Positions 1-4,706 are shown, counted from the stretch's first letter. The stretch is DNA of 5,506 nt from Lachnospiraceae bacterium (GCA_009774395.1 VSNQ01000200.1:1-5506), one strand, 5' to 3'. Program-made: numbers and translations. Notes: generated by a model not told the origin, from the letters alone.

Positions 1-357
1 CCGGAGGAAGAAGATACAACATTGAAGGCATTGCAGGCTTCGCAGATACAGGAAGAAGATTATTTCTGCCATGTCACGCATAAGGAGTGGGACGCAATCC
101 TCCACGACATCCGACTGACGCATGAAGCCGCTGTGGAGAGTGCGCCGGACGATTCCAGCACCCTGAAAATAATTGCAGATGTAGAAAAAGCCATGCGCTT
201 TCCGGGGAACTCCCTTGATAAATTCTGTTATGTCATGTGTTCACAGCTTCAAATCAGCTATGAAAAGCTGACCGAAAAAGAACGCACAGACTTGAAAAAC
301 ATTATGAAAAAATCCGGCATCTATAAGGATTCGCCTTTAGGAAGCCGGAAACGCTGA
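1..357 (+). CDS. Partial hypothetical protein, C-terminal part only
   Basis: The frame is open from base 1 to a TGA at 355-357, giving 118 visible residues. No ATG lies in frame near the left edge. The only early candidate is a TTG at 22, whose GGAGG at 3-7 sits about 14 bases away, too far to be convincing, so the gene most likely enters from outside the window. The product is charged and mostly helical-looking, with an acidic start (PEEEDTT), a central EWDAILHDIRLTHEA segment and a lysine-rich end (TEKERTDLKNIMKKSG). No catalytic motif, membrane segment or signal peptide is visible. I do not recognise the family. Its AT-rich composition matches the small genes to its right rather than the recombinase cluster. 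Confidence 0.6.
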   Translation, partial: PEEEDTTLKALQASQIQEEDYFCHVTHKEWDAILHDIRLTHEAAVESAPDDSSTLKIIADVEKAMRFPGNSLDKFCYVMCSQLQISYEKLTEKERTDLKNIMKKSGIYKDSPLGSRKR

Positions 358-517
358 CAAGGAAATGCCGCTGTCTGGATTTTGTCCATGCAGTGGTATT
401 TTGGTCTTGTTTATGCAGTTTTCTATTGTGAAAAAAATTAAGGAACAACTTAATAAAATGACTTTTTTATCTCCTAAACTTCTGAATACCGTAGAACATT
501 GTTGACAGATATCCAAC

Positions 518-559
518 AAAAAGGCAAGTAAGCTGATGAATTGCTTTACTTGTCTTTTT
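518..559. terminator. Bidirectional hairpin terminator
   Basis: AAAAAGGCAAGTAA (518-531) pairs with TTACTTGTCTTTTT (546-559) through 14 base pairs, one of them G-T. The stem can lengthen by a GC pair with a one-base bulge. On the plus strand it runs into TTTTTATTTTT and would end the transcript of the gene at 1-357. On the minus strand it overlaps the stop codon of the XRE gene at 558-809 and ends in a T run, so it can serve that gene too. Confidence 0.7.
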
Positions 560-809
560 ATTTTTCACTATCTGGTAACAATCCAATAAAAAATTCTGAA
601 AAATCTACGCCATAAATTTGTTTTAAGGCAAGAAAATCGCTAATCCGTATATTCCGAGTACCAGTTTCAATTTTGGAATAGGTGCTGCGTGACATATTGC
701 TGCCCATAAGGTGTAATTTAATTACCAATCTGTATTGTGAATATCCATGCTGTTCACGCAGGCTCCGTAAGTTCTTGCCGATATTTACATCTTGTATAAA
801 CCACTGCAT
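558..809 (-). CDS. XRE-family HTH repressor, copy 1 (divergent from the SymE unit)
   Basis: This 83-residue protein is a single helix-turn-helix domain of the lambda-Cro/XRE type, expected to be a dimeric cytoplasmic DNA-binding repressor. The fold is visible as NIGKNLRSLREQHGYSQ (residues 9-25), a first HTH helix, a slightly long turn (LMGSNMS, 34-40), recognition helix SRSTYSKIETG (40-50), NIRIS (53-57) and a C-terminal helix ending in DFSEFF. ATG at 809 is preceded by AGAGGA at a suitable distance. The gene is a paralogue of the HTH gene at 2079-2336: residues 7-80 align without a gap with 33 identities. It is transcribed away from the SymE unit, and two near-identical 18-bp palindromes flank the shared promoter region, which fits autorepression and control of the SymE-like gene. 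No ligand or protease domain is attached. The family is certain; the regulated targets are inferred. Confidence 0.88.
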   Translation of the reverse strand: MQWFIQDVNIGKNLRSLREQHGYSQYRLVIKLHLMGSNMSRSTYSKIETGTRNIRISDFLALKQIYGVDFSEFFIGLLPDSEK

Positions 810-824
810 AACATCCTCTTTTCC

Positions 825-842
825 TGCGACTAATTAGTCGCA
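825..842. promoter_or_regulatory. Operator-like perfect palindrome (O1, copy 1)
   Basis: TGCGACTAATTAGTCGCA is a perfect 18-bp palindrome lying 16-33 bases upstream of the XRE start at 809, just downstream of that gene's likely transcription start. A matching site is centred 55 bp away at 880-897. A pair of like palindromes beside an XRE gene is the standard layout of an autorepressor operator. Binding by this HTH protein is inferred. Confidence 0.7.
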
Positions 843-850
843 TTTTTATC

Positions 851-879
851 TTGATTGTAGCAAAATGAAATGCTATAAT
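851..879 (+). promoter_or_regulatory. Strong sigma-A promoter for the symE unit
   Basis: TTGATT (851-856), a 17-base spacer and a perfect TATAAT (874-879) preceded by TG at 871-872 make a near-consensus, extended -10 promoter. Transcription would begin near 886, inside the palindrome at 880-897, so a repressor on that site would block initiation. The transcript carries a leader of about 160 bases, containing the broken 51-residue gene, before the SymE start. Confidence 0.8.
854..862 (-). promoter_or_regulatory. Extended -10 promoter for the XRE repressor, copy 1
   Basis: Read on the minus strand, TGCTACAAT gives an extended -10 element (TG-N-TACAAT) with no good -35 at the usual distance. 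The predicted start near 847 places palindrome 825-842 at about +5 to +22. It overlaps the opposing strong promoter, so the two polymerases would compete. Confidence 0.45.
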
Positions 880-897
880 TGGGACTATAGAGTCGCA
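880..897. promoter_or_regulatory. Operator-like imperfect palindrome (O2, copy 1)
   Basis: TGGGACTATAGAGTCGCA matches the perfect palindrome at 825-842 in 14 of 18 positions, including the GACT and AGTCGCA arms. It sits on the predicted start site of the plus-strand promoter (TATAAT at 874-879), where a bound repressor would shut off the SymE unit. Confidence 0.65.
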
Positions 898-1049
898 ATT
901 GGATTTTTTCTTTTGAATGACAACAGTGAAGAATTGGGTATTTCCGATATTGAAACCCATGAAAAAAAAATACATTTGGTATTTCAATGACAGATGGGAG
1001 TGTTTTTGAAATACAGTGCAGACGCATATTGGAAAGGGAAGATAAATGA
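891..1049 (+). pseudogene. Broken copy of the 51-residue small protein, overlapping the symE start
   Basis: Three frames join into one protein that matches the intact gene at 1749-1904. Frame A (894-911) gives RNWIFS. Frame B (from 910) gives LLND, then ISDIETHEKK. Frame C (from 969) gives NTFGISMTDG, then VFEIQCRRI, and ends in TGA at 1047-1049. The intact relative reads DWLFDVLND, then ADIETDEK, NTF and KFEIECRKL. About 20 of 38 aligned positions are identical from LND onward. The B-to-C break lies in a run of nine A (962-970); ten A would restore the frame. The A-to-B break fits loss of two bases in a TCTCT-like stretch. No start codon survives: the 5' end runs into a stop at 888-890 and the operator. 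Its terminal TGA overlaps the next ATG as ATGA, the signature of a translationally coupled pair. Slippage on A9 could make some full-frame product, but the missing start argues for decay. Confidence 0.7.
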
Positions 1050-1237
1050 ACAAAAGAAAGTTGACTGTATACGCTGGGAGCGAAAAAGACTACTCTTACG
1101 TTTCACAGATTATCCTGCAAGGAAAGTGGCTGGAATCTCTGGGTTTTTCTATCGGCGATAAAGTAATCATTGACTGTCAACCGAATAGAATTGTCATAGA
1201 GAAAGAGAACCCGCTAGAGGAAGAAAAAACAAAATAA
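1046..1237 (+). CDS. symE: SymE-family toxin-like protein
   Basis: This is a 63-residue cytoplasmic protein of the SymE family. In E. coli, SymE is an SOS-induced endoribonuclease/nucleoid-associated toxin with an AbrB-like fold, controlled by the antisense RNA SymR. The diagnostic core is visible: RKLTVY (4-9), QIILQGKWLESLGFSIGDKV (residues 21-40) and a final strand NRIVIE (47-52), followed by a charged tail. ATG at 1046 follows AAAGGGAAG at a good distance and overlaps the TGA of the broken upstream gene (ATGA). It is read from the strong promoter at 851-879 and probably repressed by the divergent XRE protein, not by LexA; no SOS-box-like site was noticed. I see no evident antisense RNA gene. 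Toxicity is not implied by the family name alone, since many Firmicute members are untested. Confidence 0.82.
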   Translation: MNKRKLTVYAGSEKDYSYVSQIILQGKWLESLGFSIGDKVIIDCQPNRIVIEKENPLEEEKTK

Positions 1238-1374
1238 TTACCACACATTATAACGAAATATAAAAGCAATAAGTCTGTCATCTTTCAGCCGATTCCTGCT
1301 TGCGTAGCATTACAGACATACAGATAACAGATTCGCTATATCCGAAATAAAAGAATTAAATAATGATATGAATT

Positions 1375-1407
1375 AAAGGATATTTTCACAAAATGAAAGT
1401 GTCCTTT
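1375..1407. terminator. Central hairpin terminator between convergent units
   Basis: AAAGGATATTTTC (1375-1387) pairs with GAAAGTGTCCTTT (1395-1407) around a 7-base loop, 13 pairs with two G-T wobbles. It lies in the 206-base gap between the SymE gene (ending 1237, plus) and the broken gene ending at 1444 (minus), just where convergent transcripts should stop. The T tails are short and imperfect on both sides (TTTTCC on plus, TTTAATTC on minus), so it may be weak. The rest of the gap (1238-1374) holds no gene I can support. Confidence 0.55.
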
Positions 1408-1443
1408 TCCGTATTGTAAAATATTACATTTTTATCTGCTACG

Positions 1444-1741
1444 TTATAACTGTCCAGTCAAATGCATCTGATTCCGGCTCGTTTTTTCACTCATAAGCGG
1501 CATCTGCATTTCGACAGCCTCCACATTCTGTGCAAATTGCTCTATTGTGTCAGCGCGGTTTTCCGACCTGATTTCCGGCGGTATCGGTTTCTTTGGGTAT
1601 TCCTGTAACTTTCAAACACAGGGAAACTTCGCAAGCCACGAAAGCTATTTCCTGCCTCTATATTCATCCCACGCCCCACATGGTTCGCAAGTTCCTCAAT
1701 CAGTGTTCATAAACTGTCAGAGTTCTGCTTTTTTTATCCAT
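1444..1741 (-). pseudogene. Frameshifted gene behind the intact 51-residue gene (copy 2)
   Basis: ATG at 1741 follows GAGGGG and lies 7 bases after the stop of the 51-residue gene, so translation would be coupled. The first frame reads MDKKSRTLTVYEH and stops at 1700-1702. The next frame continues IEELANHVGRGMNIEAGNS and VFESYRNT; the third continues EYPKKPIPPEIRSEN, IEQFAQNVEAVEMQMPLM, and ends HLTGQL with TAA at 1444-1446. Two single-base deletions, near 1703 and near 1602, would explain the breaks; the mended product would be about 99 residues. The opening MDKK..LTVY resembles MNKRKLTVY of the SymE-like protein in the mirror copy, but the remainder lacks the SymE core. The gene may therefore be a chimera joined near 1703, or an unrelated family. 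I do not recognise the rest. Confidence 0.6.
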
Positions 1742-1748
1742 ATTCCCC

Positions 1749-1904
1749 TCACAGCTTTCGGCATTCTATCTCAAATTTGCCACCACCAAGCATACCCAGT
1801 CGGAATGTGTTTGTTTTTTCGTCTGTTTCGATATCCGCAATAATATCACTGTCCGCATCATTCAGCACATCAAACAGCCAATCTTTAAAATCTTCAAGTT
1901 CCAT
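1749..1904 (-). CDS. Small 51-residue protein, intact copy
   Basis: ATG at 1904 is preceded by a consensus AGGAGG with a 6-base spacer, and TGA is at 1749-1751. The product starts MELEDFKDWLFDVLNDADSD, continues IIADIETDEK, TNTFRLGMLGGG and ends KFEIECRKL. It is acidic, with an N-terminal helix (DFKDWLFDVL) followed by what looks like a small beta hairpin (NTFRLGM, GKFEIEC). There is no membrane segment or known catalytic motif. A clear but broken relative lies just upstream of symE at 891-1049, showing that this protein belongs to a repeating module: XRE repressor, this gene, then a gene starting M(D/N)K..LTVY. Being encoded first in a coupled pair, and paired with a SymE-like toxin in the mirror copy, it could be an antitoxin or partner; that is inference. 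I do not know a named family for it. Confidence 0.78.
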   Translation of the reverse strand: MELEDFKDWLFDVLNDADSDIIADIETDEKTNTFRLGMLGGGKFEIECRKL

Positions 1905-1929
1905 CTTTTACCTCCTCGTTACACATTGT

Positions 1930-1941
1930 ATGGTATACCAT
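1930..1941. promoter_or_regulatory. Perfect 12-bp palindrome in the leader of the 51-residue gene
   Basis: ATGGTATACCAT is a perfect palindrome between the predicted minus-strand promoter (1971-2001) and the ribosome binding site of the gene starting at 1904. It lies about 25 bases into the predicted leader. It could be a DNA-binding site or a very small hairpin; it resembles neither operator pair nearby. Chance cannot be excluded in AT-rich DNA. Confidence 0.3.
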
Positions 1942-1970
1942 TTTCATGATAATGCTCTATTTTAATTCCA

Positions 1971-2001
1971 ATTATACAATTATGACCAGTATAGGTGTCA
2001 A
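1971..2001 (-). promoter_or_regulatory. Promoter of the 51-residue gene with a 19-base spacer
   Basis: On the minus strand a perfect TTGACA (2001-1996) and a perfect TATAAT (1976-1971) are separated by 19 bases, two more than optimal. Start of transcription would be near 1964, giving a leader of about 60 bases. An operator-like half-site, CCAGTAT on the plus strand (1986-1992), lies inside the spacer. Both hexamers being perfect makes chance unlikely; the long spacer suggests a promoter that is weak alone or tuned by a bound protein. Confidence 0.6.
1979..1992. promoter_or_regulatory. Distal operator-like site (copy 2)
   Basis: ATTATGACCAGTAT matches ATACTGGCCAGAAT at 2045-2058 in 10 of 14 positions, with the CCAG half conserved. 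It lies in the spacer of the minus-strand promoter, so a bound protein would block the 51-residue gene. Its placement relative to the proximal site (66 bp between centres) resembles the 55 bp between the paired operators of copy 1. Confidence 0.4.
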
Positions 2002-2044
2002 TATTTTTATTTAATATAGCATAGAATAATAAAAAATGCAACCA

Positions 2045-2058
2045 ATACTGGCCAGAAT
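2045..2058. promoter_or_regulatory. Proximal operator-like palindrome (copy 2)
   Basis: ATACTGGCCAGAAT is palindromic apart from one symmetric pair, with a perfect CTGGCCAG core. It lies 21-34 bases upstream of the XRE start at 2079, the same relative place as palindrome 825-842 before the paralogous XRE gene. The sequence differs from the copy 1 operator, in keeping with different recognition helices. Binding is inferred. Confidence 0.5.
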
Positions 2059-2078
2059 AAATTGGGATAGTAGGAAAA

Positions 2079-2336
2079 ATGGAACAAAAATTAAGACGCG
2101 ACCTTAATATGGGAGAAAATCTCAGAAAACTACGTAAAAAGAATGGATTCTCTCAGGAAAAACTGTGTGCTGAACTGCAACGCCGCTCCTGTGATATTGG
2201 CAGAACCACTTACGAAAAATACGAATCTGGCGAACTGAATATCCGCATTAGCGTATTGATTCAACTTAGAAAAATCTATAACTGTACCTATGACGATTTC
2301 TTTGATGGTCTTGACCCTGATGAAAAGCTCTGCTGA
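2079..2336 (+). CDS. XRE-family HTH repressor, copy 2
   Basis: This 85-residue single-domain helix-turn-helix regulator is a paralogue of the one at 558-809. Shared blocks are D-x-N-x-G-x-NLR-x-LR (8-19), GFSQ (23-26), RTTYEKYESG (42-51), NIRIS (54-58), IY (66-67), FF-x-GL-x-PD (74-81). The recognition region differs (CDIGRTTYEKY against SNMSRSTYSKI), so the two should bind different operators. ATG at 2079 follows AGGA with a short 3-base spacer; the internal ATG at 2109 has no ribosome binding site, so the longer start is kept. The gene is divergent from the 51-residue gene, with a 174-base intergenic region holding two related operator-like sites. No clear terminator follows; the end at 2336 faces the 3' end of the recombinase across 130 bases with no gene I can support. 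Confidence 0.87.
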   Translation: MEQKLRRDLNMGENLRKLRKKNGFSQEKLCAELQRRSCDIGRTTYEKYESGELNIRISVLIQLRKIYNCTYDDFFDGLDPDEKLC

Positions 2337-2466
2337 CAATGCGGTTGTTGATTTATCTTACCTTTTTTCCTCATTAAGTGGCTTTATTCTGCAATCCCTT
2401 CTCCATTGTTTTGTTCCATATTCAGTTTTCCTTGTAAATTCCTGTTATGTACCTCCGACCATGCTG

Positions 2467-4389
2467 TTACTGAAATGCGGAATGCCTTGATTTTATTGGG
2501 TTTATTGATGTATCGCTCCGCATGGTCTTCTTCAGTCGGTCATTTTTTGCGGACAGTTCAATACATACTTGTCTGTCCCTTGTCCTGCTCCTGCGTCTGC
2601 TCTCGTTTGATTTCTCCCTCTGCATCTTTTTCGCACATATCGGACAATATTTTGAGATAGCAGAGCCAGGGACATATTCAACGCCGCACACCGTACAGTG
2701 TTTAGCGGGCAACGCCGTCCACCGTTTTGTGGGTGTGATATGTAATTCACCGACAAAGCCGATGAATTTATAGTAAATCTTGATTTCCTGCCTAACCGTC
2801 CCGTCCGCTGACTTTTCACGCTCCGAAACAAATATCTTGTCTATCAGTGCATTTACTACTGTTGCGTCCAGTTCCTTTAATCCTTGATAGTTGCGGATAA
2901 GAGAGAGGAAGTCACGGATTCCTTGCGATTTCTCATAACTTTCGTTGAGCGTTTCTGTCACTTCCCTTAACCGTGCTTCGATTTCAAGCTGTTCTTTCTG
3001 GTATTTCCCCGACATCATCTCGAAATTCCGCTCGGTGATACGCTCCATGACCTTATCCTCATAGAGAGAGGAAAACAGCCTGTCAAGCTCCGCAAGGCGT
3101 TTGTTCAGCTTCTTTTGTTCTTTCTCCATTGCCTTCGCTTTGCTCTGGTCTGTTTCCGTAAGCCGCTTCTCAATCGCCCTCACCGCCCGCTCGTCATTCA
3201 CCGCCATATCCGCAAAACGGTTGATGTCGGCAAGCACGGCGTTGAATAAGTCCCTCGCTTCAATGGAGTGTGCGGTACACATGACGTTGCCGTATCTGGC
3301 GTAATTATTACAGGAATATTGTACGCAGTCAATGACATCTGGGCGTTTCCTCCTGTTGGCGTTCATCGCCCGCAACGCATAGCCGCAGTCTGCACATTTG
3401 ATTACGCCTGCAAAGATATTCTCAAATCCCCCTGCGTTCTGTTCCCGCCTGCGGCTCGTCATAAGCTGTTGGACGGTATCAAATTCCTCCTGCGTGACTA
3501 TCCCCTCATGGGTGTCGGGTATCACTTCCCATTCTTCGGGCAACTTAGAGGGGCGTTTCTTGCTTTTCATGTTGGCGGCAATCCGCTTATAGCCTGCAAG
3601 GTTTCCCGCATAGACAGGGCTTCTTAAAATGCCCCTCACGCTGTTCTCGCTCCAGATATAACGGTTTTCCTCGTTATCCTCAAAGTACCGCTCATAGCCT
3701 GCCGCCCCCTGCTCCGCCGCATAAGCGGCAGGGCGTAAGACGTGCTGTTTATTGATGTGCTTGCGGATTTTGGCGATTCCGTTTCCCGCAAGTGCAAGGT
3801 CAAATATCTCTCTTACAACGTGCGCCACCTTATCATCTATCAGCAGATGGTTGTGGTCGGCAGGGTCTTTGATATACCCATAGGGCGCATATGTCCCCAT
3901 GAATTTCCCCTGCTGAAACCTCGCTCGGTACGCCGATTTTATTTTGACCGACACATCGGCTGAATACATTTCGTTTAGGATGTTGCGGAATGGGGTGATG
4001 TCCATCGCCGATTTATTGAGCGTGTCCACGTCGTCATTGACCGCTATATACCGCACATTATTTTCTGGGAAAAAGACTTCCAGATACAGCCCGCAGTCAA
4101 GATAGTTCCTCCCTAACCTTGATAAATCTTTCGTAATCACGCAGTTTATCAGCCCGTTTTCAATGTCCTTAATCATGTTCTGAAAACTCGGTCTTTGGAA
4201 ATTCGTACCAGAATAACCGTCGTCCACATACGTTTTTGCCAAATGCCAGCCCTGTTTTTTTACATAATCCGTGAGGATGGATTTCTGTGTGGCAATGCTC
4301 GCACTCTCATTATCCGTCCCATCGTCCTTTGACAAGCGGCAGTAAATGCCGACTAAATAGATTTTCTTTTCTTCTTTGATTCCTGCCAT
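2467..4389 (-). CDS. Large serine recombinase (TndX/TnpX type) with an extra C-terminal zinc ribbon
   Basis: This is a 640-residue site-specific recombinase expected to excise and integrate the mobile element through a covalent 5'-phosphoserine intermediate. The resolvase domain holds YCRLS with nucleophile Ser20, the Asp-rich strand VDDGYSGTNFQRP (55-67) and DLSRLGRN (88-95). A recombinase domain follows (about 165-310, from GTYAPYGY to WSENSVRGILRSPVYAG). Then come a zinc ribbon (C332-x2-C335, C360, C371), a coiled coil (about 400-490, rich in K, E, R) and a DUF4368-like end (IDKIFV to IYYKFIGFVG, 516-547). After this comes a further motif C565-x2-C568-x13-C582-x2-C585, a basic stretch (590-606) and a tail of 34 residues in AT-richer DNA. 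TndX is about 533 residues, TnpX about 707. ATG at 4389 follows GGAGG 9 bases upstream. It is the last gene of the minus-strand cluster and appears intact. Confidence 0.93.
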   Translation of the reverse strand: MAGIKEEKKIYLVGIYCRLSKDDGTDNESASIATQKSILTDYVKKQGWHLAKTYVDDGYSGTNFQRPSFQNMIKDIENGLINCVITKDLSRLGRNYLDCGLYLEVFFPENNVRYIAVNDDVDTLNKSAMDITPFRNILNEMYSADVSVKIKSAYRARFQQGKFMGTYAPYGYIKDPADHNHLLIDDKVAHVVREIFDLALAGNGIAKIRKHINKQHVLRPAAYAAEQGAAGYERYFEDNEENRYIWSENSVRGILRSPVYAGNLAGYKRIAANMKSKKRPSKLPEEWEVIPDTHEGIVTQEEFDTVQQLMTSRRREQNAGGFENIFAGVIKCADCGYALRAMNANRRKRPDVIDCVQYSCNNYARYGNVMCTAHSIEARDLFNAVLADINRFADMAVNDERAVRAIEKRLTETDQSKAKAMEKEQKKLNKRLAELDRLFSSLYEDKVMERITERNFEMMSGKYQKEQLEIEARLREVTETLNESYEKSQGIRDFLSLIRNYQGLKELDATVVNALIDKIFVSEREKSADGTVRQEIKIYYKFIGFVGELHITPTKRWTALPAKHCTVCGVEYVPGSAISKYCPICAKKMQREKSNESRRRSRTRDRQVCIELSAKNDRLKKTMRSDTSINPIKSRHSAFQ

Positions 4390-4443
4390 ACTGTGAAACC
4401 TCCGTCCTTGCTCTACTAAATTTCATGTTCCATTGCGTACATT

Positions 4444-4635
4444 CTAAGCGGATATATCCTCATTGTCGAAGGTGTCACCCTCGGCAATCTTCCTGCGGAT
4501 GTCCTCGGAGATAATCGGGATAAACGCCTCCGCAACGGTCTGTGTGCCGACATATTCACGGCTGACAATCATCTGCACTGGCTCTCTTGCCACAATACGC
4601 TTTCTCTTTTTGTTTGCTTTCTTATCCTCGCCCAT
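4444..4635 (-). CDS. Small basic protein upstream of the recombinase
   Basis: This is a 63-residue protein with a strongly basic start (MGEDKKANKKRKRIVAREP), a central block MIVSREYVGTQTVAEAFIPI (22-41), and an acidic end (AEGDTFDNEDISA). ATG at 4635 has AAAGGA in front; a longer frame from a TTG at 4710 would overlap the previous stop, but it lacks a clear ribosome binding site and runs through a region of strong RNA structure, so the short form is preferred. The gene lies between the YdbC-like gene (ending 4707) and the recombinase (54 bases downstream) in one orientation, so it is probably co-transcribed. I have no firm family name. A small charged protein next to a serine recombinase might be an accessory or directionality factor, but nothing in the sequence proves this. 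Confidence 0.7.
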   Translation of the reverse strand: MGEDKKANKKRKRIVAREPVQMIVSREYVGTQTVAEAFIPIISEDIRRKIAEGDTFDNEDISA

Positions 4636-4659
4636 ACTCAAATTTTCCTTTCCCGACAG

Positions 4660-4704
4660 GGCAGGGGAGTGTCTGAAAACGCCCCCGCCCTGCCAATCAG
4701 ACAC
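4660..4704 (-). repeat. Two interleaved inverted repeats (possible pseudoknot) in the leader of the 63-residue gene
   Basis: GGCAGGG (4660-4666) is complementary to CCCTGCC (4688-4694), and GTGTCTGA (4669-4676) to TCAGACAC (4697-4704). The arms alternate as 1-2-1'-2', so in the minus-strand transcript they can form an H-type pseudoknot, or two mutually exclusive hairpins. The structure begins just after the YdbC stop (4707) and ends about 10 bases before the AAAGGA of the next gene. No T run follows, so it is not a plain terminator. It may tune translation of the downstream gene or protect an RNA end. Confidence 0.5.
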
Positions 4705-4706
4705 AA

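Noticed and set aside
413..505. A 30-residue plus-strand frame (starts MQFSIVKKIKEQLNKM) between the first gene and the XRE gene
   Set aside because: It has no convincing ribosome binding site before 413, no relative in the window and no recognised family. It might be a remnant, but the evidence is too thin.
865..990. A 41-residue plus-strand frame starting ATG at 865
   Set aside because: Its start lies upstream of the predicted transcription start (about 886), lacks a ribosome binding site and overlaps the promoter and operator. Its second half is explained as the middle frame of the broken 51-residue gene.
754..1053. Minus-strand frames of 65-99 codons across the SymE leader
   Set aside because: They run opposite the promoter and operators and the broken 51-residue gene, and are low-complexity (F, Y, I, K) without start signals.
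1273..1318. GTCTGT ... ACAGAC inverted repeat downstream of symE
   Set aside because: It has only 6 bp around a loop of more than 30 bases and no T run, so it is not supportable as a terminator.
1547..1965. Plus-strand open frames across the copy 2 unit
   Set aside because: They are antisense to the 51-residue gene and the frameshifted gene, which have ribosome binding sites and homology within the window.
2384..2419. An 11-residue minus-strand frame (MEQNNGEGIAE) after the recombinase, with AGGAAAAC in front
   Set aside because: It is too short to support as a gene. It may be the truncated start of a small transposon-encoded gene, but nothing after its stop continues it convincingly.
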